Assembly: GCA_005503065.1 (NCBI GenBank)
Contig: SCOE01000004.1
Location: forward strand, 62,001 to 126,000
Direction: 5' to 3'
Length of the DNA stretch: 64,000 bases
Source of the DNA: Comamonadaceae bacterium ALPHA2B
GTDB lineage: Bacteria > Pseudomonadota > Gammaproteobacteria > Burkholderiales > Burkholderiaceae_C
A program made the position numbers and the translations under genes. Every line of letters begins with the position of its first letter. Positions within the stretch are counted from its first letter, which is position 1. The notes beneath the pieces are model-generated. The model saw only the letters and a program-made list of their open reading frames with translations. It was not told where the DNA came from and made no database searches. Positions 48,121 to 57,269 of the stretch are shown piece after piece.

Positions 48121-49302
48121 TCAGAGCCCGGCCGCGGCGCGCAGTGCCGCCGCCTTGTCGGTTCTTTCCCAGCTGAACTCCGGCTCCTCGCGGCCGAAGT
48201 GCCCGTAGGCGGCCGTCTTGGCGTAGATGGGGCGCAGCAGGTCGAGCATCTGGATGATGCCCTTGGGACGCAGGTCGAAGTGCTCGGCCACCAGCGCAGA
48301 CAGCTTGTCGTCGGGGATGACGCCGGTGCCTTCGGTATAGACCGTGATGTTCATCGGCCGCGCCACGCCGATGGCGTAGGCCACCTGGATCTGGCACTGG
48401 CGTGCCAGGCCGGCCGCCACGATGTTCTTGGCCACGTAGCGCGCGGCATACGCGGCCGAACGGTCGACCTTCGACGGGTCCTTGCCCGAGAACGCGCCGC
48501 CGCCGTGCGGGCAGGCGCCGCCGTAGGTGTCGACGATGATCTTGCGGCCCGTCAGGCCGCAGTCGCCCTGCGGGCCGCCGATGACGAAGCGGCCGGTCGG
48601 GTTGATCAGGTACTTGGTGTCCTTGAGCCACTCCTTGGGCAGCACGGGCTTGATGATCTCCTCGATGATGGCCTCGTTGAAGCTGGCCTTCATCTTGGTG
48701 GGCGACTCGCTCTGGTCCGGGTGGTGCTGGGTCGAGAGGACGACGGTATCGATGCTGTGGGGCTTGCCGTCGACGTAGCGCATCGTGACCTGGCTCTTCG
48801 CGTCGGGGCGCAGGAAGGGCAGGCGGCCGTCCTTGCGCAGTTGCGCCTGGCGCTCGACGAGCCGGTGCGCGTAGTAGATCGGCGCGGGCATCAGCTCGGG
48901 CGTCTCGTCGCAGGCGTAGCCGAACATCAGGCCCTGGTCGCCGGCGCCGGTGTTCAGGTGGTCGTCGCTGGCATGGTCCACGCCCTGGGCAATGTCGTTG
49001 GACTGCTTGTCGTAGCAAACCATCACCGCGCAGCCCTTGTAGTCGATGCCGTAGTCGGTGTTGTCGTAGCCGATGCGCTTGATGGTGTCGCGCGCGACCT
49101 GGATGTAGTCGACGTGCGCGTTGGTCGTGATCTCGCCGGCCAGCACCACCAGGCCGGTGTTGGTCAGCGTCTCGGCGGCCACGCGGCTGCGCGGGTCCTG
49201 CTCGAAGATCGCGTCGAGGATCGAATCCGAGATCTGGTCCGCGACCTTGTCGGGGTGGCCCTCGGAAACCGATTCGGAAGTGAAGAGAAAGTCGTTCGCC
49301 AT
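48121..49302 (-). CDS. metK: S-adenosylmethionine synthetase
   Basis: Makes S-adenosylmethionine from methionine and ATP, 393 residues. Signatures: [20 protein letters not shown] at the N-terminus, [16 protein letters not shown], the second signature [20 protein letters not shown], and [11 protein letters not shown]. The start at 49302 (MANDFLF) has AAGGAG upstream; an in-frame ATG at 49323 lies before that site. Divergent from the acyltransferase gene pair. The leader has a notable hairpin. Confidence 0.98.
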   Translation of the reverse strand: MANDFLFTSESVSEGHPDKVADQISDSILDAIFEQDPRSRVAAETLTNTGLVVLAGEITTNAHVDYIQVARDTIKRIGYDNTDYGIDYKGCAVMVCYDKQSNDIAQGVDHASDDHLNTGAGDQGLMFGYACDETPELMPAPIYYAHRLVERQAQLRKDGRLPFLRPDAKSQVTMRYVDGKPHSIDTVVLSTQHHPDQSESPTKMKASFNEAIIEEIIKPVLPKEWLKDTKYLINPTGRFVIGGPQGDCGLTGRKIIVDTYGGACPHGGGAFSGKDPSKVDRSAAYAARYVAKNIVAAGLARQCQIQVAYAIGVARPMNITVYTEGTGVIPDDKLSALVAEHFDLRPKGIIQMLDLLRPIYAKTAAYGHFGREEPEFSWERTDKAAALRAAAGL

Positions 49303-49420
49303 GAAAGAAAGCTCCTTGTGCAAGTCATTGGCGCGTTGCCAGGCTTGGGAGTCTTGGCGAACGCTTTAGCGGAGTTGTTTAACGTCGCCCCGCAAGTAGT
49401 TCCATAACTCGGCGACAATT
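49303..49420 (-). promoter_or_regulatory. metK 5' leader with bulged hairpin
   Basis: On the minus strand the leader contains GCGTTCGCC, a 15-base loop and GGCAACGC (49333-49364), an eight-bp stem with one bulged C, some 30 bp before the start. The preceding CTCCGCTAAAGCG can form a second small stem. It does not match a SAM or SAH riboswitch pattern that I can recall. Whether it is a regulator or only a leader structure is open. Confidence 0.35.
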
Positions 49421-49495
49421 TGCATTCTATTCAAGCCGGTCGGGCCCTGCTCGGCCGCGCGTCCGTCCACCCCATCCCTGTTGATCCAGCCCTGA

Positions 49496-50368
49496 ATGAC
49501 CGCGCTGTTCCGTCTGCTCGCCCGTGTGCCGCTGCCGCTGATGCATGCACTGGGCCGGGCCTTCGGCTGGCTGGTGTGGTGGTTGGCACCCGACTACCGG
49601 CGGCGCTTCCGGGAGAACGCCGAGGCCGCCGGCCTCACGCCCGCCCAGTGGCGCCCCGCCATCGGCGCGGCCGGCGAGATGGTGGCCGAGCTGCCCTGGC
49701 TCTGGGCCCGTCCGACCGGCGAGAGCGTGCTGCCCAAGGTCGTGCGCTGGGAAGGCGCGGAGGTGTTCGAGGCGGCCCTGGCCGAGCGCAAGGGCGTCAT
49801 CATGGTCGTGCCGCACCTGGGCAGCTGGGAGATGTACGGCCAGGCCGTGGGCGAGCGTTTCGTGAAGGCGCACGGGCCGATCACCGCGCTGTTCCGGCCT
49901 TCACGCAAGAAGTGGATCGCCGAGCTGGTCGAAGGCTCGCGCGACCGGCCCGGCCTGCAGACGCTGCCCACCACCGTCAAGGGCGTGCGCGGGCTGATGC
50001 GCACCCTCAAGGAGGGCGGCTATACCGGCATCCTGCCCGACCAGGTTCCGCCGCTGGGGCAGGGCGTGTGGGCGCCCTTCCTCGGCCGCCCCGCCTACAC
50101 CATGACGCTGCTCCCGCGGCTGGCGCAGACCACCGGCGCCAAGGTCTTCCTCGGCGTGTGCGAGCGGCTGCCGCGCGGGCGCTACGCGATCCGCTTCATC
50201 CCGTTCACCGGCACCGCGCTCACCGACCGCGAGGCCACGCCCGAGGCGGCCGCAGCGGCGATGAACGAGGGCATCGAGCAGCTCGTGCGCAGCCTGCCCG
50301 GCCAGTACGTGTGGGACTACGCGCGCTACAAGCAGCCCAAGAGCGAGCCGATGGAGGTGGCGCAGTGA
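49496..50368 (+). CDS. Lipid A late acyltransferase, HtrB/LpxL family (copy 1)
   Basis: Inner-membrane-associated acyltransferase adding a secondary acyl chain to lipid A, 290 residues. A hydrophobic N-terminal stretch (ALFRLLARVPLPLMHALGRAF) anchors it. The catalytic H-x4-E motif is HLGSWE at about residue 105; ALFRPSRKKW and ILPDQVPPLGQGVWAPFLGR are the second and third conserved blocks. A second family member follows after ten bases. Metabolic partner metK is only a divergent neighbour. Confidence 0.93.
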   Translation: MTALFRLLARVPLPLMHALGRAFGWLVWWLAPDYRRRFRENAEAAGLTPAQWRPAIGAAGEMVAELPWLWARPTGESVLPKVVRWEGAEVFEAALAERKGVIMVVPHLGSWEMYGQAVGERFVKAHGPITALFRPSRKKWIAELVEGSRDRPGLQTLPTTVKGVRGLMRTLKEGGYTGILPDQVPPLGQGVWAPFLGRPAYTMTLLPRLAQTTGAKVFLGVCERLPRGRYAIRFIPFTGTALTDREATPEAAAAAMNEGIEQLVRSLPGQYVWDYARYKQPKSEPMEVAQ

Positions 50369-50378
50369 GGAAACCGGC

Positions 50379-51254
50379 ATGAGCCTCTCGGCCCGCCTGG
50401 GCATCGGCTTCATGAAGGCACTGGCGCACGTGCCGCTGCCGGTCACGCGCGCGCTGGGCGCCGTGCTGGGCCGCCTGCTGCATGCGGTGGCCAGGCCGCG
50501 CCGGCACGTGGTGGACGTGAACCTGGCGCTGTGCTTTCCCGGCAAGTCGCCCGAGGAGCGCCGCCGCATCGCGCGCCGGACCTTCGTGTACGTGGCCCAG
50601 GCCTGGCTGGACCGCAGCTGGCTCTGGCATGCGCCGCCCGAGGTGGTCGACCGCCGCATCCGCATCACCGGCGCCATCGGCGAGATCGACGAGGGGCACG
50701 ACCCGACCATCCTGTTCGCGCCGCACTTCTACGGCCTCGACGCCGCGGCGACGGCGCTCACCAAGCACAACCCCAAGCCCTCGACCACCATCTACACCAC
50801 GCAGCGCGACCCGATGGTCGACGAATGGACGCGCCGGGGCCGCACGCGCTTCGGCAACGTCACGGTGCTGCATCGCGTCGACGGCGTGAAGGAGATCGTG
50901 GGCGGCCTGCGCAAGGGCGGGGTGCTCTACCTCCTGCCCGACATGGACTTCGGCCCCTCGCAGTCGGTCTTCGTGCCCTTCTACGGCGTCATGGCTGCCA
51001 CGGTGCCTTCGCTGTCGCGCTTCGCTCGGCTGGGCCGGGCCAAGGTGGTGCCCGTGATCTCGAAGCTCGTGCCCGGTGGCTACGAGATCGAGGTGCTGCC
51101 GGCCTGGACCGATTTCCCGAGCGATGACGCCGTGGCCGACACGGCCCTGATGAACCGCCGCCTGGCCGGCTACATCGACGCCATGCCCGAGCAGTACTAC
51201 TGGGTGCACCGCCGCTTCAAATCACGCCCGCCGGGCGAGCCCAAGGTGTACTGA
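50379..51254 (+). CDS. Lipid A late acyltransferase, HtrB/LpxL family (copy 2)
   Basis: Second acyltransferase, 291 residues, also with a hydrophobic N-terminus (GIGFMKALAHVPLPVTRALG). The catalytic block is HFYGLD (H-x4-D), then IYTTQRDPMVDEW and LLPDMDFGPSQSVFVPFYG. The two copies differ enough to suggest different acyl positions on lipid A. It shares direction with the large synthetase gene that starts 53 bp later. Confidence 0.92.
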   Translation: MSLSARLGIGFMKALAHVPLPVTRALGAVLGRLLHAVARPRRHVVDVNLALCFPGKSPEERRRIARRTFVYVAQAWLDRSWLWHAPPEVVDRRIRITGAIGEIDEGHDPTILFAPHFYGLDAAATALTKHNPKPSTTIYTTQRDPMVDEWTRRGRTRFGNVTVLHRVDGVKEIVGGLRKGGVLYLLPDMDFGPSQSVFVPFYGVMAATVPSLSRFARLGRAKVVPVISKLVPGGYEIEVLPAWTDFPSDDAVADTALMNRRLAGYIDAMPEQYYWVHRRFKSRPPGEPKVY

Positions 51255-51307
51255 CCCACGCGCTGCGGCCTGGCGGCCACGGCGCCCGAACGAGTCCTTC
51301 CGTCGCT

Positions 51308-54300
51308 ATGCATCCCCGCGCCCTGCCGACCGAATCCCTCCTGTACGGCCCCGATCGGCCCGACCTGCTGCGCCACGAGGTGCTGGCCGACCTGTTCGAG
51401 GCCACGGCCGCCCGACTGCCCGGCAAGACCGCGCTGCGCTTCGATACCGCTGCGCTGAGCTACGGCGAGCTCGACCAGGCGGCCGACCGCGTCGCGCACC
51501 GGCTCATCGAGGCGGGCGTGCGGCCCGGCGACATGGCGGGCCTGTGGCTCACCCGGGGCATCGAGCTGCTGGTGCTGCAGCTGGGCATCGCCAAGACCGG
51601 CGCGGCCTGGCTGCCCTTCGACGCCGAGGTGCCGGTCGAGCGCATCGCGGTGTGCCTCGACGATGCCGCGGCGCGCGTGCTGCTCGTCGATGCCGCCACC
51701 GGTGCCGCGCTGGCCGAGCCGCCCGCCGGCACGCAGGTGATCCAGGCCGCGGACCTGCTGGTGCCGCTGCCGCCCGGCACCGTGCTGCGCCGGCGCGAAG
51801 GCGCGCTGCCTTCGCACACCGCGTACGTCATCTACACCAGCGGCTCCACCGGCAAGCCCAAGGGCATCGCCGTCACGCAGGGCAGCATCTGCCATTTCCT
51901 GCGCAGCGAGAACGCGCGCCTGGGCGTGGAAGAGGGCGACCGGGTGTACCAGGGCTTCTCGGTCGCCTTCGACATGAGCTTCGAGGAGATCTGGATCAGC
52001 TACCTGGTGGGCGCCTCGCTGTGGATCGCGCCGCGCACGCTGGCCGGCGACCCCGAGGCGCTGCCGCGGGCGCTGATCGAGCAGGACATCACGGTGCTGC
52101 ATGCGGTGCCCACGCTGTTGGCGCTGTTCGCGCAGGATGTGCCCAACCTGCGCATCATCAACCTCGGCGGCGAGATGTGCCCGCAGGCGCTGGTCGACAA
52201 GTGGGCCGCTCCCACTCGCCGCATCTTCAACACCTATGGGCCGACCGAGGCGACGGTGTCGGCCTCGCTGGCCGAACTGCACGCCGGCGAGCCGGTGACC
52301 ATCGGTGAGGCGCTGCCCAACTACGGCCTGCTGGTGATCGAGGTCATCGAGCCCGAATCCATCGTCGACGGGCAACTGCCGCCGCTGAAGCTGCTGCCGC
52401 TGGGCGAGACCGGCGAGCTGTGCATCACCGGCCCGGGCGTGGCGGCCGGCTACCTCGGGCGGCCGGAACTCACCGCCGAGAAATTCGTCGCCAACCCCTG
52501 GGCACGCAACGCGGGCGAGGCGCGCCTGTACCGCACCGGCGACCTGGCGCGTGTCGAGCTGCGGGCCGACGGCACGCCGCAGATGCAATGCCTTGGCCGG
52601 GCCGACGACCAGGTCAAGGTGCGGGGTTTCCGTGTCGAGCTCGGCGAGATCGAGTCGGTGCTGGCGCAGCAGCCGGGCGTGGGCACCACGGCCGTCGTGC
52701 TGCGGCCCGAGGGTGGGATCGATCAGCTGATCGCCTTCTATGTGCCGGCCGGCGAAGCCCCCGCCGCGTCTGTGCTGCGCTCGGCCCTGGCCGGACGGCT
52801 GCCGCCGTACATGGTCCCGGCGCGCTTCGAGCCGCTGGACGCGATGCCCCGGCTGCCCAGCGGCAAGATCGACCGCAAGGTGCTGCGGGCGCTGCCGCTG
52901 GCAGCGGCCGGCGAGGCCGAGGGCGGCGACGTGCCGGAGACGCCGGCCGAGGAAGTCCTGTTCGCCACGCTGGGCCGGCTCTTTCCCGGGCAGCCGATCC
53001 GGCGCACGCAGGACTTCTTCGCCGACCTGGGCGGGCATTCGCTGCTGGCGGCGCGGCTGGTCTCGCAGTTGCGGCAGGACGCGCGTTTCGCGCAGGCCAC
53101 GGTGGGCGACGTGTATGCCGGCCGGCAGGTGGGGACGATCGCCGAGGCGCTGCAACGCGGCATGACCGATGCGGACAGCGCTGTGCCGGAGCGGCCCTTC
53201 GTCCTGCACTCGGCGTGGCGCCGCTGGCGTTGCGGGCTGGCGCAGGCGGCGCTGATTCCCTTCCTGGTGCTGCTGAAGATGGCGCAGTGGCTGGCGCCCT
53301 TCTTCGCCTACCACTTCAACACCGGCGAGGAGGGCGACAGCGTGGCCTTCGCCATCGCGGCCTCGGTGGCAGTGTTCGTCCTCACCACGCTGGCGGAGTT
53401 CGCGGTGGCCTGGGCCGGCAAGTGGCTGGTGGCCGGCCGCCTGGCGCCGGGCAGCCATCCGCTGTGGGGCTGGGTGTACTTCCGCTGGTGGCTGGCCGAC
53501 CGGCTGGTGGAGGCCGTGCCGACCTACATGATCAACGGTTCGCCGCTCTACGCCTGGTGGCTGCGGGCACTGGGCGCGCGCATCGGCGACGAGGTGAACC
53601 TCGGCTCGGTCACGGTGCGGGTGCCGGAGCTGGTGCGAATCGGCGAAGGCAGCAGCATCGGCAACGCGGTGATGCTCGAGAACGCCCGCGTCGAGGGCGG
53701 CCTGCTGCACCTGGGCCGCATCGACATCGGCGCCCAGGCCGGCATCGGCTCGTACGTGGTCATCGAGGGCGGCACCACCATCGGCGACTGGGGGCACCTG
53801 GAAGGCCAGTCGGCCCTCTCGGCCGGCCAGTCCGTGCCGCCACGCAAGGTCTGGCATGGCTCGCCCGCCCGCGAGCGCGCCGACTTCGACCCGGCCAGCC
53901 TGCCGCCGCGTCCGGCCGTGAGCCGCCGGCGCCTGTGCTGGGAGATGGCGTTCTTCGTCACCGGAGCGCTGGCCGTGGCCGTGCTGTTCTTCATGCCGGT
54001 GTTCCCGACCTTCCTGCTCATCGACCAACTGGACGTGGAGGCGATCTCCGTGCGGCCGCTGGTCGATGCCGGCACCATCACCGACTGGCAGGCCTTCGGC
54101 CTGCGGCTGGTGAAGTTCTTCCTGCTGGCACTGCCGGCCAGCCTGGTCTTCATCGCGTTCACGGCGCTGGCGGCCGCTGCCCTGCGGGTGCTGTTCCTGC
54201 CGCGCATGCAGGCCGGCACCTGGCCGGTGCACGGCAACCGCTACCTGGGCAAGTGGCTGGTCAACCAGATCCAGGAGTCGAGCCTGGCGGTGCTGCACGG

Positions 54301-55426
54301 CGTGTATGCGACCGTGTTCTCGGCCAGCTGGTACCGGCTGCTGGGCGCCAAGGTCGGCAAGGAGACGGAGCTCTCGACCGCGCTGGGGGTGGTGCCCGAC
54401 ATGCTCACCCTGGGCGACGAGTGCTTCATCGCCGACGCCGTGATGCTGGGCGACGAGCACATCGACGGCGGCTGGATGACGGTGCAGCCCACCGTGGTGT
54501 CGCGCCGCAGCTTCGTCGGCAACGGCGCCTACGTGCCCGACGGCACGGTCATTCCCGAAAACGTGCTGATCGGCGTGATGAGCGCCGTGCCGTGCCGCAC
54601 CGCCATGCAGCCGGGCGACACCTGGCTGGGCGCGCCGCCGGTGCACCTGCCGGCGCGCGAGGTGGTGGGCGGCTTCGCGCCGCACCTGACCTTCGCGCCC
54701 TCACGCTGGCGCAAGCTGGGCCGCGGCACGGTGGAGGCCTTCCGCATCGCCGCGCCGCATGCGCTGGTCATCGCCGTGGGCTACGCGATCGTGCTGGACG
54801 CCATGCCGCTGGCCGAGTCCGGGCGCTGGGGCGACGTGGCGATCGACCTGGCGGTCGGCGGCGCGGCCTTCGCGCTGGCCACCTTCCTCTTCGTGGCGGT
54901 CTTCAAGTGGCTGACGGTGCGGCGCTATGACCGCCGCGCGACGCCGATGTGGACGCCCTTCGTCTGGCTCTCGGAGGCGGTGACCAACATGTACGAGGGC
55001 ATCGCGGTGCCCTGGTTCCTGCGCTACCTGCGCGGCACGCCGTGGCTCAACAATGCCTTCAACCTGCTGGGCGCGGACATCGCGCGCGGCGTGTACCTCG
55101 ACACCACGGACATCACCGAGTTCGACTGCGTGCACATCGGCGAGCACAGCGAGCTGAACGCCGCCTGCTGCCCGCAGACGCACCTGTTCGAGGACCGCGT
55201 GATGAAGATCGACCACGTGCACATCGGCAGCCGGGTGACGGTCGGGCCGCGCTCCACGATGCTCTACGGCACGCAGGTGGGCGACGGCGCGCAGCTGGGG
55301 CCGATGACGCTGGTGATGAAGGGCGAGACCATCCCGCCCGGCACGCGCTGGCACGGCCTGCCGGCGGTGCCCTGGCGCGCAGCGGCACCGGGCGGCGCTA
55401 CTGCGGCGACGGCGTGCGCGCGATGA
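51308..55426 (+). CDS. Pls/PosA-family single-module non-ribosomal peptide synthetase
   Basis: Membrane enzyme of 1372 residues. Adenylation domain (about 20-530): A3 YTSGSTGKPKG at 176-186, A4 FDMSFEE from 221, A5 NTYGPTEATV from 308, A7 YRTGD from 408, A8 GRADDQVKVRGFR from 430, A10 Lys520. Thiolation domain with DLGGHS and phosphopantetheine Ser578. No condensation or thioesterase domain. The C-terminal 750 residues have about six membrane segments and three left-handed beta-helix-like (hexapeptide) regions, the Pls architecture of epsilon-polylysine synthetase. Specificity positions estimated by hand read D222, M223, E226, H265, N285, G287, T309, V317, S318, K520; acidic 226 suits a basic amino acid. 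Product unknown. Its 3' end overlaps the convergent hydrolase gene. Confidence 0.9.
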   Translation: MHPRALPTESLLYGPDRPDLLRHEVLADLFEATAARLPGKTALRFDTAALSYGELDQAADRVAHRLIEAGVRPGDMAGLWLTRGIELLVLQLGIAKTGAAWLPFDAEVPVERIAVCLDDAAARVLLVDAATGAALAEPPAGTQVIQAADLLVPLPPGTVLRRREGALPSHTAYVIYTSGSTGKPKGIAVTQGSICHFLRSENARLGVEEGDRVYQGFSVAFDMSFEEIWISYLVGASLWIAPRTLAGDPEALPRALIEQDITVLHAVPTLLALFAQDVPNLRIINLGGEMCPQALVDKWAAPTRRIFNTYGPTEATVSASLAELHAGEPVTIGEALPNYGLLVIEVIEPESIVDGQLPPLKLLPLGETGELCITGPGVAAGYLGRPELTAEKFVANPWARNAGEARLYRTGDLARVELRADGTPQMQCLGRADDQVKVRGFRVELGEIESVLAQQPGVGTTAVVLRPEGGIDQLIAFYVPAGEAPAASVLRSALAGRLPPYMVPARFEPLDAMPRLPSGKIDRKVLRALPLAAAGEAEGGDVPETPAEEVLFATLGRLFPGQPIRRTQDFFADLGGHSLLAARLVSQLRQDARFAQATVGDVYAGRQVGTIAEALQRGMTDADSAVPERPFVLHSAWRRWRCGLAQAALIPFLVLLKMAQWLAPFFAYHFNTGEEGDSVAFAIAASVAVFVLTTLAEFAVAWAGKWLVAGRLAPGSHPLWGWVYFRWWLADRLVEAVPTYMINGSPLYAWWLRALGARIGDEVNLGSVTVRVPELVRIGEGSSIGNAVMLENARVEGGLLHLGRIDIGAQAGIGSYVVIEGGTTIGDWGHLEGQSALSAGQSVPPRKVWHGSPARERADFDPASLPPRPAVSRRRLCWEMAFFVTGALAVAVLFFMPVFPTFLLIDQLDVEAISVRPLVDAGTITDWQAFGLRLVKFFLLALPASLVFIAFTALAAAALRVLFLPRMQAGTWPVHGNRYLGKWLVNQIQESSLAVLHGVYATVFSASWYRLLGAKVGKETELSTALGVVPDMLTLGDECFIADAVMLGDEHIDGGWMTVQPTVVSRRSFVGNGAYVPDGTVIPENVLIGVMSAVPCRTAMQPGDTWLGAPPVHLPAREVVGGFAPHLTFAPSRWRKLGRGTVEAFRIAAPHALVIAVGYAIVLDAMPLAESGRWGDVAIDLAVGGAAFALATFLFVAVFKWLTVRRYDRRATPMWTPFVWLSEAVTNMYEGIAVPWFLRYLRGTPWLNNAFNLLGADIARGVYLDTTDITEFDCVHIGEHSELNAACCPQTHLFEDRVMKIDHVHIGSRVTVGPRSTMLYGTQVGDGAQLGPMTLVMKGETIPPGTRWHGLPAVPWRAAAPGGATAATACAR

Positions 55427-56327
55427 AGGCGCCGATGTCGCGCGCCACGCCCTCGGGCTGCTCGTGGATGATCCAGTGCGTGGCACCCGGCACGCGCTTG
55501 ATCTCGAGCTGCGGCACGTAGGCGTCCAGGCCGTCGAGCAGGCCGGGCAGCAGGGCGGCGTCGTCCATGGCCCACAGCACCAGCGTGGGCACCGTCACCG
55601 CGAGGCGCTCGTGGGGCAGGGTGGGGATGTCGTCGGCGCTGGTCTTGCCGGGGACGGGGGGCTTCATCGGCGTCACGCGGTAGAGGTTGCAGGCGCCGGT
55701 CAGGCCCTGGCTCCACACGTCGCGGTACTTCTGCTTCACCGGCTCGGTCAGCCAGCCGAAGCCGTCGGGCCCCGCCTTCATCATGGTGAACATGGCGAAG
55801 AGGCGGGCGAAGTCGTTCTCGGCCAGGACCTTCTCGGAACCCGGGGCCGCGAGCCAGTTCATGTACGCGCTGGCCTTCTGCTGCTCGGCGCTGGTCTTCA
55901 GCTCGCGGGTGAAGGTGCCGGGGTGCGGCGAGTTGATGATCACCAGCCGCCGCACCTGGCCCGGGAAGGCATTGGCGTGGCCCCAGCCGAAGGCGCCGCC
56001 CCAGTCGTGCGCGACCAGCGTGTCGATGACGCCGTCCTCGCGCTCGGTCTTGACCAGCTCGACCATGTCCTGGATCAGCAGATGCGGGCGGTAGGCCTCG
56101 ACCTCCTTGGGCTGGCTCGACTTCTCGAAGCCGCGCAGGTTGGGCGCGAGGCAGCGGTAGCCGCCGTGGGCCGGCTGCGAGAACCATGCGAGCAGCTCGT
56201 CCCAGATGAAGGCGGCTTCGGGAAAGCCGTGGAGGAACACCATGAGCGGGCGGCCTCGCTCGCCGGCCGCGCGGCAACTGAGGGTGATGCCGTTCGGCAG
56301 GGTGCGCTCGAAGGTCTCAATCGTCAT
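55398..56327 (-). CDS. Alpha/beta hydrolase, epoxide hydrolase / haloacetate dehalogenase type
   Basis: Cytoplasmic hydrolase of 309 residues. HGFPEAAFIWDEL is the oxyanion loop, the nucleophile is Asp in VAHDWGGAFGW, and the catalytic His is in GATHWIIHEQPEGV. Asp rather than Ser in the HDWG elbow points to epoxide or C-halogen substrates. The start at 56327 has GGAGACAAGG upstream. The gene converges with the synthetase and overlaps its end by 29 bases. Substrate unknown. Confidence 0.9.
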   Translation of the reverse strand: MTIETFERTLPNGITLSCRAAGERGRPLMVFLHGFPEAAFIWDELLAWFSQPAHGGYRCLAPNLRGFEKSSQPKEVEAYRPHLLIQDMVELVKTEREDGVIDTLVAHDWGGAFGWGHANAFPGQVRRLVIINSPHPGTFTRELKTSAEQQKASAYMNWLAAPGSEKVLAENDFARLFAMFTMMKAGPDGFGWLTEPVKQKYRDVWSQGLTGACNLYRVTPMKPPVPGKTSADDIPTLPHERLAVTVPTLVLWAMDDAALLPGLLDGLDAYVPQLEIKRVPGATHWIIHEQPEGVARDIGAFIARTPSPQ

Positions 56328-56344
56328 GGGCCTTGTCTCCTGGT

Positions 56345-56404
56345 TTGCTCTCGTTTTGATAGCTGCTTGTGCAGGCGGGACGGGCGCTGGAGCCCGATTC
56401 GGCA
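56345..56404 (-). repeat. Dispersed repeat family A copy 6 (reverse orientation)
   Basis: On the minus strand it reads GAATCGGGCTCCAGCGCCCG, then TCCCGCCTGCACAAGC, then AGCTATCAAAACGAGAGC. It fills the gap between engB and the hydrolase gene, starting at the engB stop. Confidence 0.75.
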
Positions 56405-56405
56405 C

Positions 56406-57179
56406 TCAATCCGTGGCCGCGCCGTCCGCCGCATTCTCGGCATGGGTCCAGCGCCAGAGCAACTCCGCCGCCTCGTCCACGCCGTGGCGCTTGAGCGCCG
56501 AGAAGAGTTTGACCTCGCCCCCGCCGGCCTGGAGTCGCGCAATCGACAGCGCCTTGGCGCCCTCGGAGCGCGACAGCTTGTCGGCCTTGGTGAGCAGCAC
56601 CAAGAAGTTCAGCCCTTCCTCGACGCGCGGGCGGATCACGTCCAGCAGGATCTCGTCGAGCTCCGTGAGGCCCAGCCGCGGGTCGACCATCAGCACCACG
56701 CCCCGCAGCGTCTCGCGCGTGACGAGGTAGTTGCCCATCACTCGCTGCCAGCGCAACTTGGCCTCGCGCGGGACGGCGGCGTAGCCGTAGCCCGGCAGGT
56801 CGGCCAGCACGGCGTCGTCGACCTGGCCCTTGCCGACGCCGAAGAGGTTGATGTGCTGGGTGCGCCCGGGCGTCTTGGAGGCGAAGGCCAGGCGCTTCTG
56901 CTGCGTCAGCGTGTTGATGGCGGTGGACTTGCCGGCGTTGGATCGGCCGACGAAGGCGATCTCCGGCAGCGTGAGGGGCGGCAGGTGCTCCAGCTGGGGC
57001 GCGCTGGTGAGGAAGTGCGCCGTATGCAGCCAGCCCAGCGCAGCGCGTGCGCGTGCCGCGAAAGGCGCGGCGCCGGCGGCCGCGGGGGCAGGCGCGGAGG
57101 GTGTCGGGGAGACGGCGGGAGAGGGGGCAGTGCCCGGCGCCGCTGCGGCGGCGCGGGCCGGCGAAGGCGGCGAGGTCAT
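56406..57179 (-). CDS. engB: Ribosome biogenesis GTP-binding protein EngB (YihA/YsxC)
   Basis: Essential-type GTPase for large ribosomal subunit assembly, 257 residues. G1 GRSNAGKST at about 78-86, G3 DLPGYGYA at 126-133, G4 TKAD at 196-199. The first 45 residues are Ala/Pro-rich and not part of the family core (about 200 residues), seemingly a lineage-specific extension. The start at 57179 (MTSPPSPARA) is the one nearest the promoter region; a later start would cut the extension. Divergent from cytochrome c4, as usual in this group. Confidence 0.95.
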   Translation of the reverse strand: MTSPPSPARAAAAAPGTAPSPAVSPTPSAPAPAAAGAAPFAARARAALGWLHTAHFLTSAPQLEHLPPLTLPEIAFVGRSNAGKSTAINTLTQQKRLAFASKTPGRTQHINLFGVGKGQVDDAVLADLPGYGYAAVPREAKLRWQRVMGNYLVTRETLRGVVLMVDPRLGLTELDEILLDVIRPRVEEGLNFLVLLTKADKLSRSEGAKALSIARLQAGGGEVKLFSALKRHGVDEAAELLWRWTHAENAADGAATD

Positions 57180-57269
57180 GGGTCGCGAAGGGCACAGGGC
57201 CCAGGCTTGGGGAGCGGGGGGCCATTGTAGAATCGCCGGGTTTTGCGCCAACAAACGTAGCCCCCCGAT

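Noticed and set aside
51197..54685. A minus-strand open frame of about 1160 codons opposite the peptide synthetase
   Set aside because: It is an antisense shadow of a GC-rich gene: low-complexity His/Arg/Gly/Gln-rich translation, no recognisable motif, while the plus strand shows a complete adenylation domain.
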